NCBI GenBank assembly: GCA_902766255.1 | Contig: CACXCS010000049.1 | Coordinates: 1 to 64,000 of the forward strand | Source: an uncultured Bacteroidia bacterium | GTDB taxonomy: Bacteria; Bacteroidota; Bacteroidia; Bacteroidales; UBA932 | Length of the DNA: 64,000 nucleotides | Direction: 5' to 3' | Shown: positions 8,417 to 17,304 of the stretch, piece by piece | Position numbering within the stretch: the stretch's first letter is position 1 | Layout of the letters: every line of letters begins with the position of its first letter | Translations under genes and position numbers: made by a program | Notes under the pieces: generated by a model | What the model was told of the DNA's origin: nothing | Seen by the model: only the letters and a program-made list of their open reading frames with translations | The model's database searches: none

Positions 8417-10031
8417 AACTGTAGGGCTTCTCGAACTTGTAAACTCTTTGCATGAACTCCATCTCGCGCAGGGTGTCGCCCCAGCCTACGGCACGCATGC
8501 CTTTCCAGCGCTCGTCGAGGTAATCGGCGGCAAGTTTATCGGCAGCGGACGGATCGCCGAGCGCCTCGGCAAGGGCTTTGGCGGCCTTGCGTATGCAAAG
8601 CGTGCCCTGGCATGTGCCCATGCCGACGCGTGTGCGGCGCCTCAGGTCCTGGAGGTTGCGGACTCCCAGTTCCCTGACCGCATACTTGATTTCAGCCAAG
8701 GTGACGTTTTCACACTCGCAGACCAGCTGTTTGTCGGCCTCGGTTTCGAAGAGAATCTTGCCGACCAGGTCGCCCTGTCGTCCGGCTGCGCTTTTCTGCC
8801 CGAGGGAAACTTTTCCCTCGAAGCGCTTGCTGACGGTTTCGATACGGCCGTCAAGCGAGCCCGGAAGGGGAGTGTCGGCAGTAGTGCAGGCCTGTTTTAC
8901 TCCCAGCTTGCGGCATACTGCATCGGTTGCAAGCTCTGCCATCAAGCGGTAGGTCATGAGTTTACCGCCGGTTATGCTCACAAAACCCTTTACGCCGTCG
9001 CGGGTTTCGTGGTCGAGGCAGACTATGCCGCGGCTGATGCTGCGCCCGGTAGGATCGGAGTCGTCGGCCACGAGGGGACGGACGCCTGCATAGGCCCGCA
9101 GAATGCGGGTGGACGCCAGCGCCGGACAGAGGGCACAGCCCTCGCGCAGCAGCAGACGAACCTCGTCGGGCGTTACCTCCATATGGTCGCATTCCTCGAA
9201 AGGTACCTTTGTGGAAGTTGTGCCTATAACGGTTACGGAATCGCCCGGCACCAGGATATCGCCGTCGGCGGACTTGCGGCAGCGGTTGATAACCACGTTG
9301 TTGACCCGGTGTCCGAATACCAGCAGGGCTCCTTTTGCCGGGTACATTCCTATGTGCACGCCGGCCTTTTCGGCTACTCCGTGCCCCCAGATGCCAGCCG
9401 CATTGACGGTTACGGGAGCCCTGTATTCGGCTGTCTGGCCTGTGCGGGTATCTAGGACCTTGACTCCCAGGATGGTGTCATTCTGACGGATAAAGTCAAG
9501 GAATTCGGTGTATACCAGGATTTTGGCACCATGAAGGGCGGCATCGGTAACGTTGGCGGCACAGAGCCGGAACGGGTCTACAGAGCCATCCGGTACAACA
9601 ACGGCACCTATGAGGCTTGGATTGACGGAAGGCTCCATCTGCCTGGCCTCGGAAGGGGAGATGGCGCGGGATTCAATGCCGGCCTTGTTACAGGCCTCGA
9701 GGAATTTCTTCTGGTAGTCGAGTCCGTAGCCCGACTCCTCATCTTCGGGAAGCGTGATGAACAGGCCTCCGGTGTCCTCAATACAGTTTGATGCTATTGA
9801 ACGGAGGATTTTGTTTTCCCTTATGCATTCCTCGGCGGATTCGCTGTCCTTTACCGCATAGCGTGCTCCGGAATGGAGAAGGCCATGATTCCTGCCGGTG
9901 GCGCCTGTGGCAATATCGTGGCGCTCGATCAGCAGGACCTTGAGTCCCCGCATGGCACAGTCGCGGGCAGTGCCCGCTCCTGTGATGCCTCCGCCGATGA
10001 TGATAACGTCAAAGTCGTTTGTAATTGGCAT
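8403..10031 (-). CDS. glpA: Anaerobic glycerol-3-phosphate dehydrogenase subunit A
   Basis: A 542-residue FAD-dependent catalytic subunit oxidising sn-glycerol 3-phosphate to dihydroxyacetone phosphate. N-terminal DVIIIGGGITGAGTARDCAMRG is the FAD-binding fold, followed by GATGRNHGLLHSGARY, which is typical of GlpA/GlpD. The C-terminal part carries a BFD-like [2Fe-2S] domain with CECENVT and GMGTCQGTLC (about residues 440-500), which distinguishes GlpA from aerobic GlpD. It is the first of glpABC, starting about 28 nt after the 3' end of the RNase P RNA on the same strand. I see no TAnnTTTG box in that gap, so transcription may come through or from within rnpB. Confidence 0.95.
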   Translation of the reverse strand: MPITNDFDVIIIGGGITGAGTARDCAMRGLKVLLIERHDIATGATGRNHGLLHSGARYAVKDSESAEECIRENKILRSIASNCIEDTGGLFITLPEDEESGYGLDYQKKFLEACNKAGIESRAISPSEARQMEPSVNPSLIGAVVVPDGSVDPFRLCAANVTDAALHGAKILVYTEFLDFIRQNDTILGVKVLDTRTGQTAEYRAPVTVNAAGIWGHGVAEKAGVHIGMYPAKGALLVFGHRVNNVVINRCRKSADGDILVPGDSVTVIGTTSTKVPFEECDHMEVTPDEVRLLLREGCALCPALASTRILRAYAGVRPLVADDSDPTGRSISRGIVCLDHETRDGVKGFVSITGGKLMTYRLMAELATDAVCRKLGVKQACTTADTPLPGSLDGRIETVSKRFEGKVSLGQKSAAGRQGDLVGKILFETEADKQLVCECENVTLAEIKYAVRELGVRNLQDLRRRTRVGMGTCQGTLCIRKAAKALAEALGDPSAADKLAADYLDERWKGMRAVGWGDTLREMEFMQRVYKFEKPYSYDEV

Positions 10032-10058
10032 ATTGTTTTGTGTTGCAAAAGCTTGTAA

Positions 10059-10368
10059 AAAGGTGGAACCGTAAGCCGGTTTCTGTTGGTTCTGCCATTT
10101 ATCTACGCAACCTACCCCCCGGCATCAGGCGGGCCGCCCTCAACTGCCGGTATATTTGGTCTTGCAGACCCTGGTGCCGTACCCGCAATGCATCACTGCG
10201 CTGCGTCGTGAGCTCTTGCCTCGCGTTTTCACCCTTGCCGTCGAACGGCGGTTGTTTTCTGTTACGGCGTCCGTAAAGTTACCCCTACCTGCGCTTTCCG
10301 CAGCAGGGCGCCCTGCTCTGTCCGGACTTTCCTCAGCATTGCTGCCGCGGCAGATCGTTCCACCTTCA
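10059..10368 (-). ncRNA. rnpB: RNase P RNA, bacterial class A
   Basis: The catalytic RNA of ribonuclease P, which trims tRNA 5' leaders. On the minus strand the sequence contains the universal CR-I segment GAGGAAAGTCCGGAC just after the 5' end, the ACAGAA element, GGTAAGGGTG-like purine-rich core pieces, and the 3' CR-V run AGAAACCGGCTTACGG. P1 is a perfect 10-bp helix formed by AAGGTGGAAC (10367-10358) and GTTCCACCTT (10069-10060). About 310 nt is a little short but within the bacterial range. A -7 box lies 5-6 nt upstream. No protein gene should be called here, although open frames cross it on both strands. Confidence 0.95.
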
Positions 10369-10373
10369 GAACA

Positions 10374-10381
10374 CAAATATA
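10374..10381 (-). promoter_or_regulatory. -7 box for rnpB
   Basis: On the minus strand TATATTTG, a perfect TAnnTTTG, ends about 6 nt before the predicted 5' end of the RNase P RNA. This fits the usual distance to the transcription start and supports the RNA boundary. No clear -33 TTTG is visible. Confidence 0.7.
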
Positions 10382-10403
10382 ATGAAAAAATGAATTTATT
10401 GTT

Positions 10404-10411
10404 TATTTTTG
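10404..10411 (+). promoter_or_regulatory. -7 box for the HTH-only LysR-type gene
   Basis: TATTTTTG, a perfect TAnnTTTG, lies 11 nt before the ATG at 10423 and faces away from the rnpB promoter, so the two promoters lie back to back within about 40 bp. The leader would be only a few nucleotides long. Confidence 0.55.
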
Positions 10412-10422
10412 TAGTATCCATT

Positions 10423-10785
10423 ATGACCGACAACAAACTCAGAGTACTTGTAACCGTGGCCAGGACCGGTAGTTTTACGGAGGCGGCCCGGCTTCTGGGT
10501 TGCAGCCAGCCTTTGATAAGCCAGACCGTTTCCGGGCTCGAGCAGCAGGCCGGAGGTCCTCTGCTGGAACGTAGCAAGGGATCCGTGCGCCTGACTCCCA
10601 GGGGCATACGTTTCTGCGAATATGCCCGGCAGATTCTTTCTCTCTACGAAAAACTGGATGCCGAGATGCACGGCGGGGCTTTGCCCGCTGAAAACGTACT
10701 TCTCGACCTTGGCGACGGAAAATCTGCCGAGGTAAGCGTCCATGACGGCAAACTCGAAATCAGTTTGAAATCCGCAAATTATTAG
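10423..10785 (+). CDS. HTH-only LysR-type DNA-binding protein
   Basis: A 120-residue protein whose first 65 residues are a clear LysR-type winged helix-turn-helix: LRVLVTVARTGSFTEAARLLGCSQPLISQTVSGLEQQAGGPLLERSKGSVRLTPRG (quoted in part, residues about 6-60). A linker helix follows (FCEYARQILSLYEKLDAEM). Instead of the 200-residue effector domain there are only about 35 more residues. The open frame continues upstream through the rnpB region, but the ATG at 10423 gives the standard LysR N-terminus and sits behind a -7 box. It may bind DNA constitutively or act as a dimerising accessory factor. The nearest candidate targets are rnpB (divergent) and the barrel/potABCD genes downstream. Confidence 0.8.
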   Translation: MTDNKLRVLVTVARTGSFTEAARLLGCSQPLISQTVSGLEQQAGGPLLERSKGSVRLTPRGIRFCEYARQILSLYEKLDAEMHGGALPAENVLLDLGDGKSAEVSVHDGKLEISLKSANY

Positions 10786-10793
10786 TATATTTG
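10764..10793 (+). promoter_or_regulatory. Promoter of the barrel protein / potABCD operon
   Basis: TTTG at 10764-10767, an 18-nt spacer and TATATTTG at 10786-10793 form one of the best -33/-7 pairs in the window. The -33 lies inside the end of the LysR-type gene. It would drive the outer-membrane barrel gene at 10832 and probably the pot genes, which follow with no gap. Confidence 0.7.
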
Positions 10794-10831
10794 CACTTCA
10801 AGTTCAACTAATTATTTTTTTATGGGAAGAA

Positions 10832-11878
10832 ATGAAGAAACTGCTTTTACTCTTTGCAGCGTTGCTGCCTTGCTTCCTTGCGTACTCGCAAGAGGCTGAA
10901 GACACCGGCAGTTATGTCGATGTGCAGGTTATTCCTCGCTTTGAGTTCAATCCTTATTTCACACCGGGCAAGTCCGGTGACGGCTCAAGCGGATACTCCT
11001 TCGGCAATTCTTCAATCTACACCCATGTGGAAGGTGCCATTTCCGACCACGTTTCATTTACCCTGAGCAATCACTGGCTTAAAGCGACCTATGCCGGCTG
11101 GCAAGAAACAGCCGACCTGTATCGTTCTACGCTCTATTCCAACTCTACCAACTGGCTTGATATAGCCACGGTGGATTTCAGTTTCGGAAACTGGTCATTC
11201 ACTCTTGGTAAAGACTGTATGGCCACCGCCGGTTTCGAATATGATCCATGGGATTTTGAAGTGGATTATATGCTGGTTGGCGATACACCTGTACTTGCAT
11301 CTTACCTATGGTACAATATGCCTTGTTATCAATGGGGCGGGAAAATCGGCTATGGAATAGGCGACCATACGGAATTCGCCCTTCAGATGACTACATCGCC
11401 ATTTGGCGAGCGTCCTTTTGCTAGCGGCCTTTACAGCTACTCCCTACAATGGAAGGGTAACTACGGTCCTCTTTCCAACATTTGGTCGGCTTCAGCCGTA
11501 CAACGCCCCGACGGAGGTTTCGAGTGGCTGGTTGCACTCTCCCAAAGAGTTGAGTTGGGGGACTTTACCCTCGGCCTTGATTGGTATAACATGGCAGACC
11601 TTGATTACGACGAGGATGACTGCCCGGTCGAGCTTCTGAAAGGCAATACCATACGTCCGGTTGTTTCCTACAGCCCGTCCGATAAATTCGACATGGGGGC
11701 CGCGGCGAATATCTACACCCGCCTGGGCGAGTTGTACGACCTGAATGCCGGAGCTTACTTCCACTATTTTCCTATCCCTACCATACAGCTGCATGCCGGT
11801 CTTGGGTGGGATCTGAATACTGAGGCCCTTACCGCCATGCTTGGTGTAAAAGTTAATCTGCATATCTTTCAGCGATAG
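10832..11878 (+). CDS. Outer-membrane beta-barrel protein linked to polyamine uptake genes
   Basis: A 348-residue exported protein of unknown family. A signal peptide (MKKLLLLFAALLPCFLAYSQ, cleavage after YSQ) is followed by alternating, aromatic-rich beta-strand segments such as HVSFTLSNHWLKATYAGW, NWSFTLGKDCM and TEFALQMTTSPFG, as in porin-like barrels. The gene ends 3 bp before potA and has its own good promoter, so it seems to be the first gene of the potABCD transcript. I infer that it forms an outer-membrane channel or binding protein for the polyamine system, but sequence alone does not show the substrate. The last strand ends GVKVNLHIFQR and not with the usual terminal aromatic residue. 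Confidence 0.7.
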   Translation: MKKLLLLFAALLPCFLAYSQEAEDTGSYVDVQVIPRFEFNPYFTPGKSGDGSSGYSFGNSSIYTHVEGAISDHVSFTLSNHWLKATYAGWQETADLYRSTLYSNSTNWLDIATVDFSFGNWSFTLGKDCMATAGFEYDPWDFEVDYMLVGDTPVLASYLWYNMPCYQWGGKIGYGIGDHTEFALQMTTSPFGERPFASGLYSYSLQWKGNYGPLSNIWSASAVQRPDGGFEWLVALSQRVELGDFTLGLDWYNMADLDYDEDDCPVELLKGNTIRPVVSYSPSDKFDMGAAANIYTRLGELYDLNAGAYFHYFPIPTIQLHAGLGWDLNTEALTAMLGVKVNLHIFQR

Positions 11879-11881
11879 CCG

Positions 11882-13267
11882 ATGACAGAGGAGTATATCA
11901 TTGATATACAGCACTTGAGCAAGTCCTTCGGGGGTGTAAAAGTGCTGGATGACATTAATTTCTACGTTCGAAGCGGAGAGTTTATCACTTTGCTGGGGCC
12001 TTCGGGCTGCGGCAAGACCACTCTCCTCCGCCAGATAGCAGGTTTCGTTGTGCCGGACGAGGGGCGTATCATGCTGGAAGGTAAGGACATTTCAGGGATA
12101 CCTCCCCATAAGCGGCCGCTGAACACGGTTTTCCAGCGCTATGCACTTTTCCCGCATCTGGATGTGTTCGACAACGTTGCTTTCGGCCTCAAGCTCCAGA
12201 AGCTCCCGGCAAAAGAGATAGAGTCCCGCGTGAAGAAGATGCTCAAGATGGTGAGCATGACCGACTACGAGGACCGTTCAGTCGACTCGCTTTCGGGCGG
12301 ACAGCAGCAGAGGGTGGCCATAGCCAGGGCTCTGGTAAACTATCCCAAAGTGCTTCTCCTGGATGAGCCTCTGGCTGCACTGGATCTTAAGATGAGAAAG
12401 GATATGCAGCTGGAGCTCAAGGAAATACATCGCAAGATGGGCATTACTTTCATCTACGTCACCCACGATCAGGAGGAGGCTCTTACCCTCTCAGATACTA
12501 TCGTGGTCATGAACGAAGGACGCATTCAGCAGATAGGCACTCCTACCGACATCTACAACGAGCCCGTCAACTCGTTCGTGGCCGACTTCATAGGCGAGTC
12601 CACGATACTCAACGGCACCATGATCTGCGACCGCAAGGTGGAATTCATGGGGCATGAGTTCGAATGTGTCGACGAGGGCTTCGGGCAGAACGTTCCTGTG
12701 GATGTTGTAGTCCGCCCCGAGGATGTGTGCATTTCCAGCTCCATGGAGGGGGCGCAGTTCAGCGGCGTTGTCGAGTCCTGCATATTCAAGGGTGTACACT
12801 ACGAGATGTTCGTGGATACCGACAATGGCTACGAGCTGATGGTCCAGGACTACGATTCTTTCGAACCCGGCACGAAGGTCGGCCTGCGAATCAATCCTGA
12901 TGATATCCAGGTCATGCGCAAGGAGCGTACCTGCAATACCATCGAGGCTGAAGTGGAAGACGGGGAACATGTAAGCATGCTCGGCTGCAGCTGGGAATGC
13001 CGAGTTCCCGAGGGCTTCCAGGAGGGCGACAAGGTGCTGGCCGAGGTGGCTTTTGACAAAGTTGACCTGCTGGACAACCAGGAGGATGGAAAACTCGGCG
13101 GTGAAGTACACTTCCTGCTTTACAAAGGTGACCATTATCACCTCACGATCCTTACCGATGACGGAGACCACCTTTGGGTGGATACCGACGACATATGGGA
13201 CAAGGGAGACCTTGTAGGTATCGATATCCTGCCTGAGGATATAAAGATTGTACGCAGGAATGGTTAA
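11882..13267 (+). CDS. potA: Spermidine/putrescine ABC transporter ATP-binding protein
   Basis: A 461-residue ABC ATPase that powers polyamine import. Walker [12 protein letters not shown] (residues about 39-49), Q-loop [10 protein letters not shown], signature [15 protein letters not shown], Walker [13 protein letters not shown] and the switch histidine in THDQEEA are all present. After the ATPase domain there are about 220 residues that look like two successive TOBE-type beta domains (first around [13 protein letters not shown], second around [17 protein letters not shown] ... [15 protein letters not shown]), so it is about 90 residues longer than E. coli PotA. The gene overlaps potB by 8 bp. 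A substrate-sensing role for the second C-terminal domain is possible but unproven. Confidence 0.93.
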   Translation: MTEEYIIDIQHLSKSFGGVKVLDDINFYVRSGEFITLLGPSGCGKTTLLRQIAGFVVPDEGRIMLEGKDISGIPPHKRPLNTVFQRYALFPHLDVFDNVAFGLKLQKLPAKEIESRVKKMLKMVSMTDYEDRSVDSLSGGQQQRVAIARALVNYPKVLLLDEPLAALDLKMRKDMQLELKEIHRKMGITFIYVTHDQEEALTLSDTIVVMNEGRIQQIGTPTDIYNEPVNSFVADFIGESTILNGTMICDRKVEFMGHEFECVDEGFGQNVPVDVVVRPEDVCISSSMEGAQFSGVVESCIFKGVHYEMFVDTDNGYELMVQDYDSFEPGTKVGLRINPDDIQVMRKERTCNTIEAEVEDGEHVSMLGCSWECRVPEGFQEGDKVLAEVAFDKVDLLDNQEDGKLGGEVHFLLYKGDHYHLTILTDDGDHLWVDTDDIWDKGDLVGIDILPEDIKIVRRNG

Positions 13268-14030
13268 ACGAAGTACCTGGAGCATTCCATACCTCATCTT
13301 CATGCTGGTGTTTGTGGTGCTGCCCCTGCTCCTGATTGTGCTGTATGCCTTTCAGGATGGATCCGGGCGCTTCACCTTGTCGAACATTACACATTTCTTC
13401 AGCGATTCCGACTCCCTTTCTACATTTGCAGTATCTATAGAGGTGGCAATAGAGAACACCTTGATCTGTATATTATTAGGTTATCCGGCTGCCTGGATAC
13501 TGGCAAATCGTAAATACAATAAGAGCGCTGTTACCGTAGTGCTGTTCATCATGCCTATGTGGATCAACGCCCTCATGCGTACCCTGGCTACTGCGGAGCT
13601 TTTCAATATGCTGGGAATAGCGCTCGGCAAGGGCACGTTGCTGTTCGGTATGGTGTATGACTTCCTGCCGTTCATGATCTACCCGATCTACAACACCCTC
13701 AGAAAGATGGACCAGTCCTATGCCGAGGCTGCTGAAGACCTGGGTGCCGCACCATGGACGGTGTTCTGGAAAATAACGGTGCCTCTCTCCATTCCTGGTG
13801 TGATGAGCGGAATTCTGATGGTGTTCATGCCTACGGTCAGCACTTTTGCCATTTCGGAGTTCCTTACCAACAACAAGATAAAGCTGTTCGGTACTATTAT
13901 ACAGGAGAACATCAATTCCTCCATGTGGAACTACGGTGCAGCACTGGCGTTCATAATGCTGGTAATCATAGGTATAACCACACTGTTCCAGGGATCGGAA
14001 CAAACTGAGGCGGAAGGAGGGGTGATATGA
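13260..14030 (+). CDS. potB: Spermidine/putrescine ABC transporter permease PotB
   Basis: A 256-residue inner-membrane permease with six predicted helices, beginning [28 protein letters not shown]. It carries the EAA loop [27 protein letters not shown], which docks with the ATPase. The start is ATG at 13260, overlapping the end of potA by 8 bp; a TTG 12 bp upstream is less likely. The stop overlaps potC (ATGA). Polyamine specificity is inferred from the complete potABCD set. Confidence 0.92.
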   Translation: MVKRSTWSIPYLIFMLVFVVLPLLLIVLYAFQDGSGRFTLSNITHFFSDSDSLSTFAVSIEVAIENTLICILLGYPAAWILANRKYNKSAVTVVLFIMPMWINALMRTLATAELFNMLGIALGKGTLLFGMVYDFLPFMIYPIYNTLRKMDQSYAEAAEDLGAAPWTVFWKITVPLSIPGVMSGILMVFMPTVSTFAISEFLTNNKIKLFGTIIQENINSSMWNYGAALAFIMLVIIGITTLFQGSEQTEAEGGVI

Positions 14031-14827
14031 AGAAAGCACTTGCCAAATGTTATATATGGCTTCTGCTGGCCATGTTGTACGCTCCGCTGCTTTTTATTGC
14101 GGTGTACTCTTTCACCGAATCCCGCGTGATGGGAAGCTGGACCGGCTTTTCGGTAAAGCTGTACCAGAATTTATTTACGGGAAATGTAAGCGGGGGAGCG
14201 GCTCTTCTTTCTGCCGTTGAAAACACGCTTCTTATAGCTCTTATAGCTGCAGCGTTCTCAACTGTGCTCGGCACAGTGGCCGCAATCGGCATATTCAATC
14301 TGAAGGAGCGCTCCAGGAGGGCGATGCAGTTCCTGAACAATATCCCGATGATCAATCCGGATATCATTACAGGTGTATCGCTTTTCCTGCTTTTCGTGTT
14401 CCTTAGGTTCTCGCAGGGCTATGTTACTGTAGTGCTTGCCCACATTACATTCTGTACCCCATATGTGGTATTGAGCGTAATGCCGAAACTGTCCCAGATG
14501 AACCCCAATATCTATGAGGCTGCTCTCGATTTGGGCGCAACACCTGGACAGGCGCTGCGTAAAGTCCTTATTCCTGAGTTGCGTCCGGGGATGATTTCGG
14601 GCTTTATGATGGCCTTTACTATGTCGCTGGATGACTTTGCCGTAACCTTCTTTACACGCGGTACCGTCGGCCTCGATACTCTCTCAACGTATATTTATGC
14701 AGACGCGCGCAAGGGTGGCCTGACTCCCGAATTGCGCCCGTTGATGACCTTGATTTTCCTCCTGGTCCTTGTACTGCTGGTTATTATCAACCTCCGCGGC
14801 TCAAGGGCTAAAAATGCAACAGAATGA
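14027..14827 (+). CDS. potC: Spermidine/putrescine ABC transporter permease PotC
   Basis: A 266-residue permease and partner of PotB, with an N-terminal helix (CYIWLLLAMLYAPLLFIAVYSF), six helices in all and the EAA loop YEAALDLGATPGQALRKVLIPELRPG. The segment MSLDDFAVTFF matches the conserved PotC region. ATGA overlaps at both ends (with potB and potD) indicate coupled translation of the transporter subunits. Confidence 0.93.
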   Translation: MKKALAKCYIWLLLAMLYAPLLFIAVYSFTESRVMGSWTGFSVKLYQNLFTGNVSGGAALLSAVENTLLIALIAAAFSTVLGTVAAIGIFNLKERSRRAMQFLNNIPMINPDIITGVSLFLLFVFLRFSQGYVTVVLAHITFCTPYVVLSVMPKLSQMNPNIYEAALDLGATPGQALRKVLIPELRPGMISGFMMAFTMSLDDFAVTFFTRGTVGLDTLSTYIYADARKGGLTPELRPLMTLIFLLVLVLLVIINLRGSRAKNATE

Positions 14828-16110
14828 AAAAGATCCTTCTTCTTTTGGTGTCGGCAGCCCTGCTGGGGGCCTGCGCCCAGGACAGGGACCATGTCCTGAA
14901 AGTGTACAACTGGTCCGACTACATGGACCTTACTGCTATTCCCGAGTTCGAAGAGTGGTACGAACAGCAGACCGGTGAAAAGGTCAAAGTCATCGTACAA
15001 ACCTTCGACATCAACGAGACCATGCTCTCCAAAATCGAGAAAGGTCACGAAGACTACGACGTTGTGTGCCCTTCTGAGTATATTATCGAAAGGATGCTGC
15101 GCAACGACCTGCTGCTGCCCATCGGTGACGATTTCGGCGATACTCCAAACTATATACGAGAGTACCTTTCGCCCTATGTCCGCACTTGCTTCGACAAACT
15201 GGACTGCGGCGGTAAGAACGCCAATGACTATGCCGTCGGTTATATGTGGGGGACGGTTGGCCTTATCTACAATGCCAAATACGTAACTGCCGAGGAAGTA
15301 TCGACGTGGAACGTCCTGCGTAATCCCAAATTTGACGGTAAGATCTTCCTTAAAGATTCTGCGCGCGATATGTTCTGCCAGATTATCATTTATCTGCACC
15401 GCGACGATCTTGCTGCCGGCAAGGTTACTGTGGAGGAACTCATGCTCGACTCTTCCGACGAGGCGATTGCCGAGGTGGAGGCATTCCTGAAGGATGCTGC
15501 ACAGTATGCGGCAGGATGGGAGGCCGATTTCGGCAAGGATCAGCTTGTGCAGGAGAGGGGATGGATAAGCGTGAACTGGAGCGGCGACGGAGTATGGTCC
15601 AGGGACCAGGCCGCCCCTCTGGGCGTCGATCTGCGGTTCGCCCTGCCTGAGGAAGGCTATACCATGTGGTTCGACGGTTGGGTTATTCCTAAATATGCAC
15701 GCAATCCCAAGGCTGCAAGATATTGGATCAACTTCATGAACCGCCCCGACATCGTGGTGCGCAACATGGAATTCACCGGTTATGTTTCGACCAGCGCCGC
15801 TCCTGAGGTGCTTGAGGCTTTTATCGACGAAAAGTACGATCCTATCAACCTTTCCTACTTCTTCGGCCCTGAAGCTGATTCCGTAAATGTGGATCCGGTG
15901 CTGTATCCCGATCTTTCCGTTATCGAAAAGGGCGGTCTGGAGCACGACTGGGGCGAAAGGACTCCTTTGCTCGTAGAGATGTGGTCCCGGGTCAAAGGCG
16001 ACAATGCCAACTGGATGACCGTGGCTGTAGTCTCAGTCTTCCTGATAGCTCTTCTGGCCTTTGCGATACTGAGCAGGAGGTCCCGCAAGCGCAAGCACAG
16101 ACGCAGCTGA
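14824..16110 (+). CDS. potD: Polyamine-binding lipoprotein PotD with C-terminal membrane anchor
   Basis: A 428-residue substrate-binding protein. The N-terminus has a lipobox (MKKILLLLVSAALLGAC), so it should be lipidated at Cys17. The body matches PotD/PotF: LKVYNWSDYMD, YDVVCPSEYIIERM, MWGTVGLIYN and MWFDGWVIPKYARNPKAA. Unusually, the C-terminus has a hydrophobic helix (about residues 397-416, VAVVSVFLIALLAFAIL) followed by a strongly basic tail SRRSRKRKHRRS. This would hold the protein in the inner membrane next to its transporter. PotD in E. coli is a free periplasmic protein of about 350 residues. Confidence 0.92.
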   Translation: MKKILLLLVSAALLGACAQDRDHVLKVYNWSDYMDLTAIPEFEEWYEQQTGEKVKVIVQTFDINETMLSKIEKGHEDYDVVCPSEYIIERMLRNDLLLPIGDDFGDTPNYIREYLSPYVRTCFDKLDCGGKNANDYAVGYMWGTVGLIYNAKYVTAEEVSTWNVLRNPKFDGKIFLKDSARDMFCQIIIYLHRDDLAAGKVTVEELMLDSSDEAIAEVEAFLKDAAQYAAGWEADFGKDQLVQERGWISVNWSGDGVWSRDQAAPLGVDLRFALPEEGYTMWFDGWVIPKYARNPKAARYWINFMNRPDIVVRNMEFTGYVSTSAAPEVLEAFIDEKYDPINLSYFFGPEADSVNVDPVLYPDLSVIEKGGLEHDWGERTPLLVEMWSRVKGDNANWMTVAVVSVFLIALLAFAILSRRSRKRKHRRS

Positions 16111-16135
16111 CAGTAACTCGTTCAATAACCCAAGC

Positions 16136-16177
16136 TTCCCCTCTAGATTATTGATAATCAAGAGGGGAAACTTTTTT
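16136..16177 (+). terminator. Intrinsic terminator after potABCD
   Basis: TTCCCCTCT (16136-16144) pairs with AGAGGGGAA (16161-16169). The stem continues after one mismatch through GATTAT/ATAATC with a TG loop, and a run of six T (16172-16177) follows. This is a textbook rho-independent terminator for plus-strand transcripts. The stem has an A-poor flank on the other side, so leftward termination is doubtful. Confidence 0.92.
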
Positions 16178-16209
16178 GTTAAAATGGTTAACAAAAGTGT
16201 TACTCCAGC

Positions 16210-17304
16210 TTATTTCGGAGCAATCGCATAAAGGACGACTGCAATTATCGTGTAGACGAAGTTCGGCAGCCACAGGGCCAGGCCGGCCGGCAGGGTACCG
16301 GTGAATACGAACATCTCGCTGAACTTCAGGAAGAGGATGTACAGGAAGGCCAGGCCTATTCCGAGAGCCAGATTGAAGCCGATGCCGCCGCGCTTCTTTT
16401 TGCTGGTAAGAGCCACTGCCATGATGGTTAGGATAAATGCCGAGAACGGGAGTGTCATACGACGGTTCTTCTCGATCTGGGCGTACATCACATTGGTGTC
16501 GCCGCGCATCTTCTGGGTGGCGATAAGGGCGTTGAGGTCTTTCTGCTGAAGCGTTTCGACGGTTTTCTGGTTGCGGTAGAAGTCGCTGAGCTTAAGTGCG
16601 ATGACAGTGTCCATGGCTTCACCGCAGCGTACATGGTCTTCGAGCCCCTTGGTATAGTCCCTTATAAAGTAACGCCTGAGATGCCAGCCGTCCAGGGTGC
16701 TGTCCCATACGGCGGACTCGGCTGTGACCTTGGACACCAGTTTGTTGTCTTCGATGCTCTCGAGGGTGAATTTATATGCGGTGTTGTTGTACGAGCTGAA
16801 GGACTGCACGTATACGAACTGCCCGGGAGCTATCTGATAATGGACGTTGTTGCGGCTGTATTTAGTATAGTTCTGGTCTACGTATTTGGTTTCGAATTCT
16901 ACCCTGGTGGCGTTGGACTTTGGTATTATAAACAGATTGAGCATGAGCGAGAACAGGGCGATGAGCGCCGCCGAAACCATGTACGGCACCATCATCCTAT
17001 GGTAGCTCACGCCTCCCGACAGAATTGCAATGATCTCCGAGTTCGCGGCCATCCGGGAGGTAAAGAAAATCACCGTAATGAACACGAACAGTGGAGAGAA
17101 CATGTTTATGAAGTACGGGATGAAGTTCACATAATAATCAAAAATGATAGATTGAAGTGGAACCTCATGCTCGACAAAGTTTTCGATCTTTTCGGAAATG
17201 TCGAAAATGATTACTATCAGGATAATGACAAGCAGAGCTATGAAGAAGGTCATAAGGAACTTCTTCATAATGTAGCGGTCAAGTATTTTGGGCTTGAGTG
17301 TCAT
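16210..17304 (-). CDS. LPS transport permease, LptF/LptG family
   Basis: A 364-residue YjgP/YjgQ-family inner-membrane protein. LptF and LptG pair with the LptB ATPase to extract lipopolysaccharide and feed it to the periplasmic bridge. Three N-terminal helices (KKFLMTFFIALLVIILIVIIFD, NMFSPLFVFITVIFFTSRM, VSAALIALFSLMLNLFIIP) precede a periplasmic beta-jellyroll domain, and three more helices end the protein. MAANSEIIAILSGGVSYHRMM is the conserved cytoplasmic loop. An upstream in-frame ATG at 17346 exists, but the ATG at 17304 overlaps the tgt stop by one base (TAATG) and gives the family-typical MTLKPKILDRYIMKKF start. LptF and LptG cannot be separated from this sequence alone. Confidence 0.88.
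   Translation of the reverse strand: MTLKPKILDRYIMKKFLMTFFIALLVIILIVIIFDISEKIENFVEHEVPLQSIIFDYYVNFIPYFINMFSPLFVFITVIFFTSRMAANSEIIAILSGGVSYHRMMVPYMVSAALIALFSLMLNLFIIPKSNATRVEFETKYVDQNYTKYSRNNVHYQIAPGQFVYVQSFSSYNNTAYKFTLESIEDNKLVSKVTAESAVWDSTLDGWHLRRYFIRDYTKGLEDHVRCGEAMDTVIALKLSDFYRNQKTVETLQQKDLNALIATQKMRGDTNVMYAQIEKNRRMTLPFSAFILTIMAVALTSKKKRGGIGFNLALGIGLAFLYILFLKFSEMFVFTGTLPAGLALWLPNFVYTIIAVVLYAIAPK

Noticed and set aside
8358..9455. Long open frame (365 codons) on the plus strand
   Set aside because: It is antisense to glpA, has no recognisable domain or promoter, and reflects the codon usage of the real gene.
10140..10607. Open frames across 10140-10607 on both strands
   Set aside because: This stretch is the RNase P RNA; the plus-strand frame is real only from ATG 10423.
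14695..15945. 416-codon open frame on the minus strand
   Set aside because: Antisense to potC/potD; composition and lack of motifs show a shadow frame.
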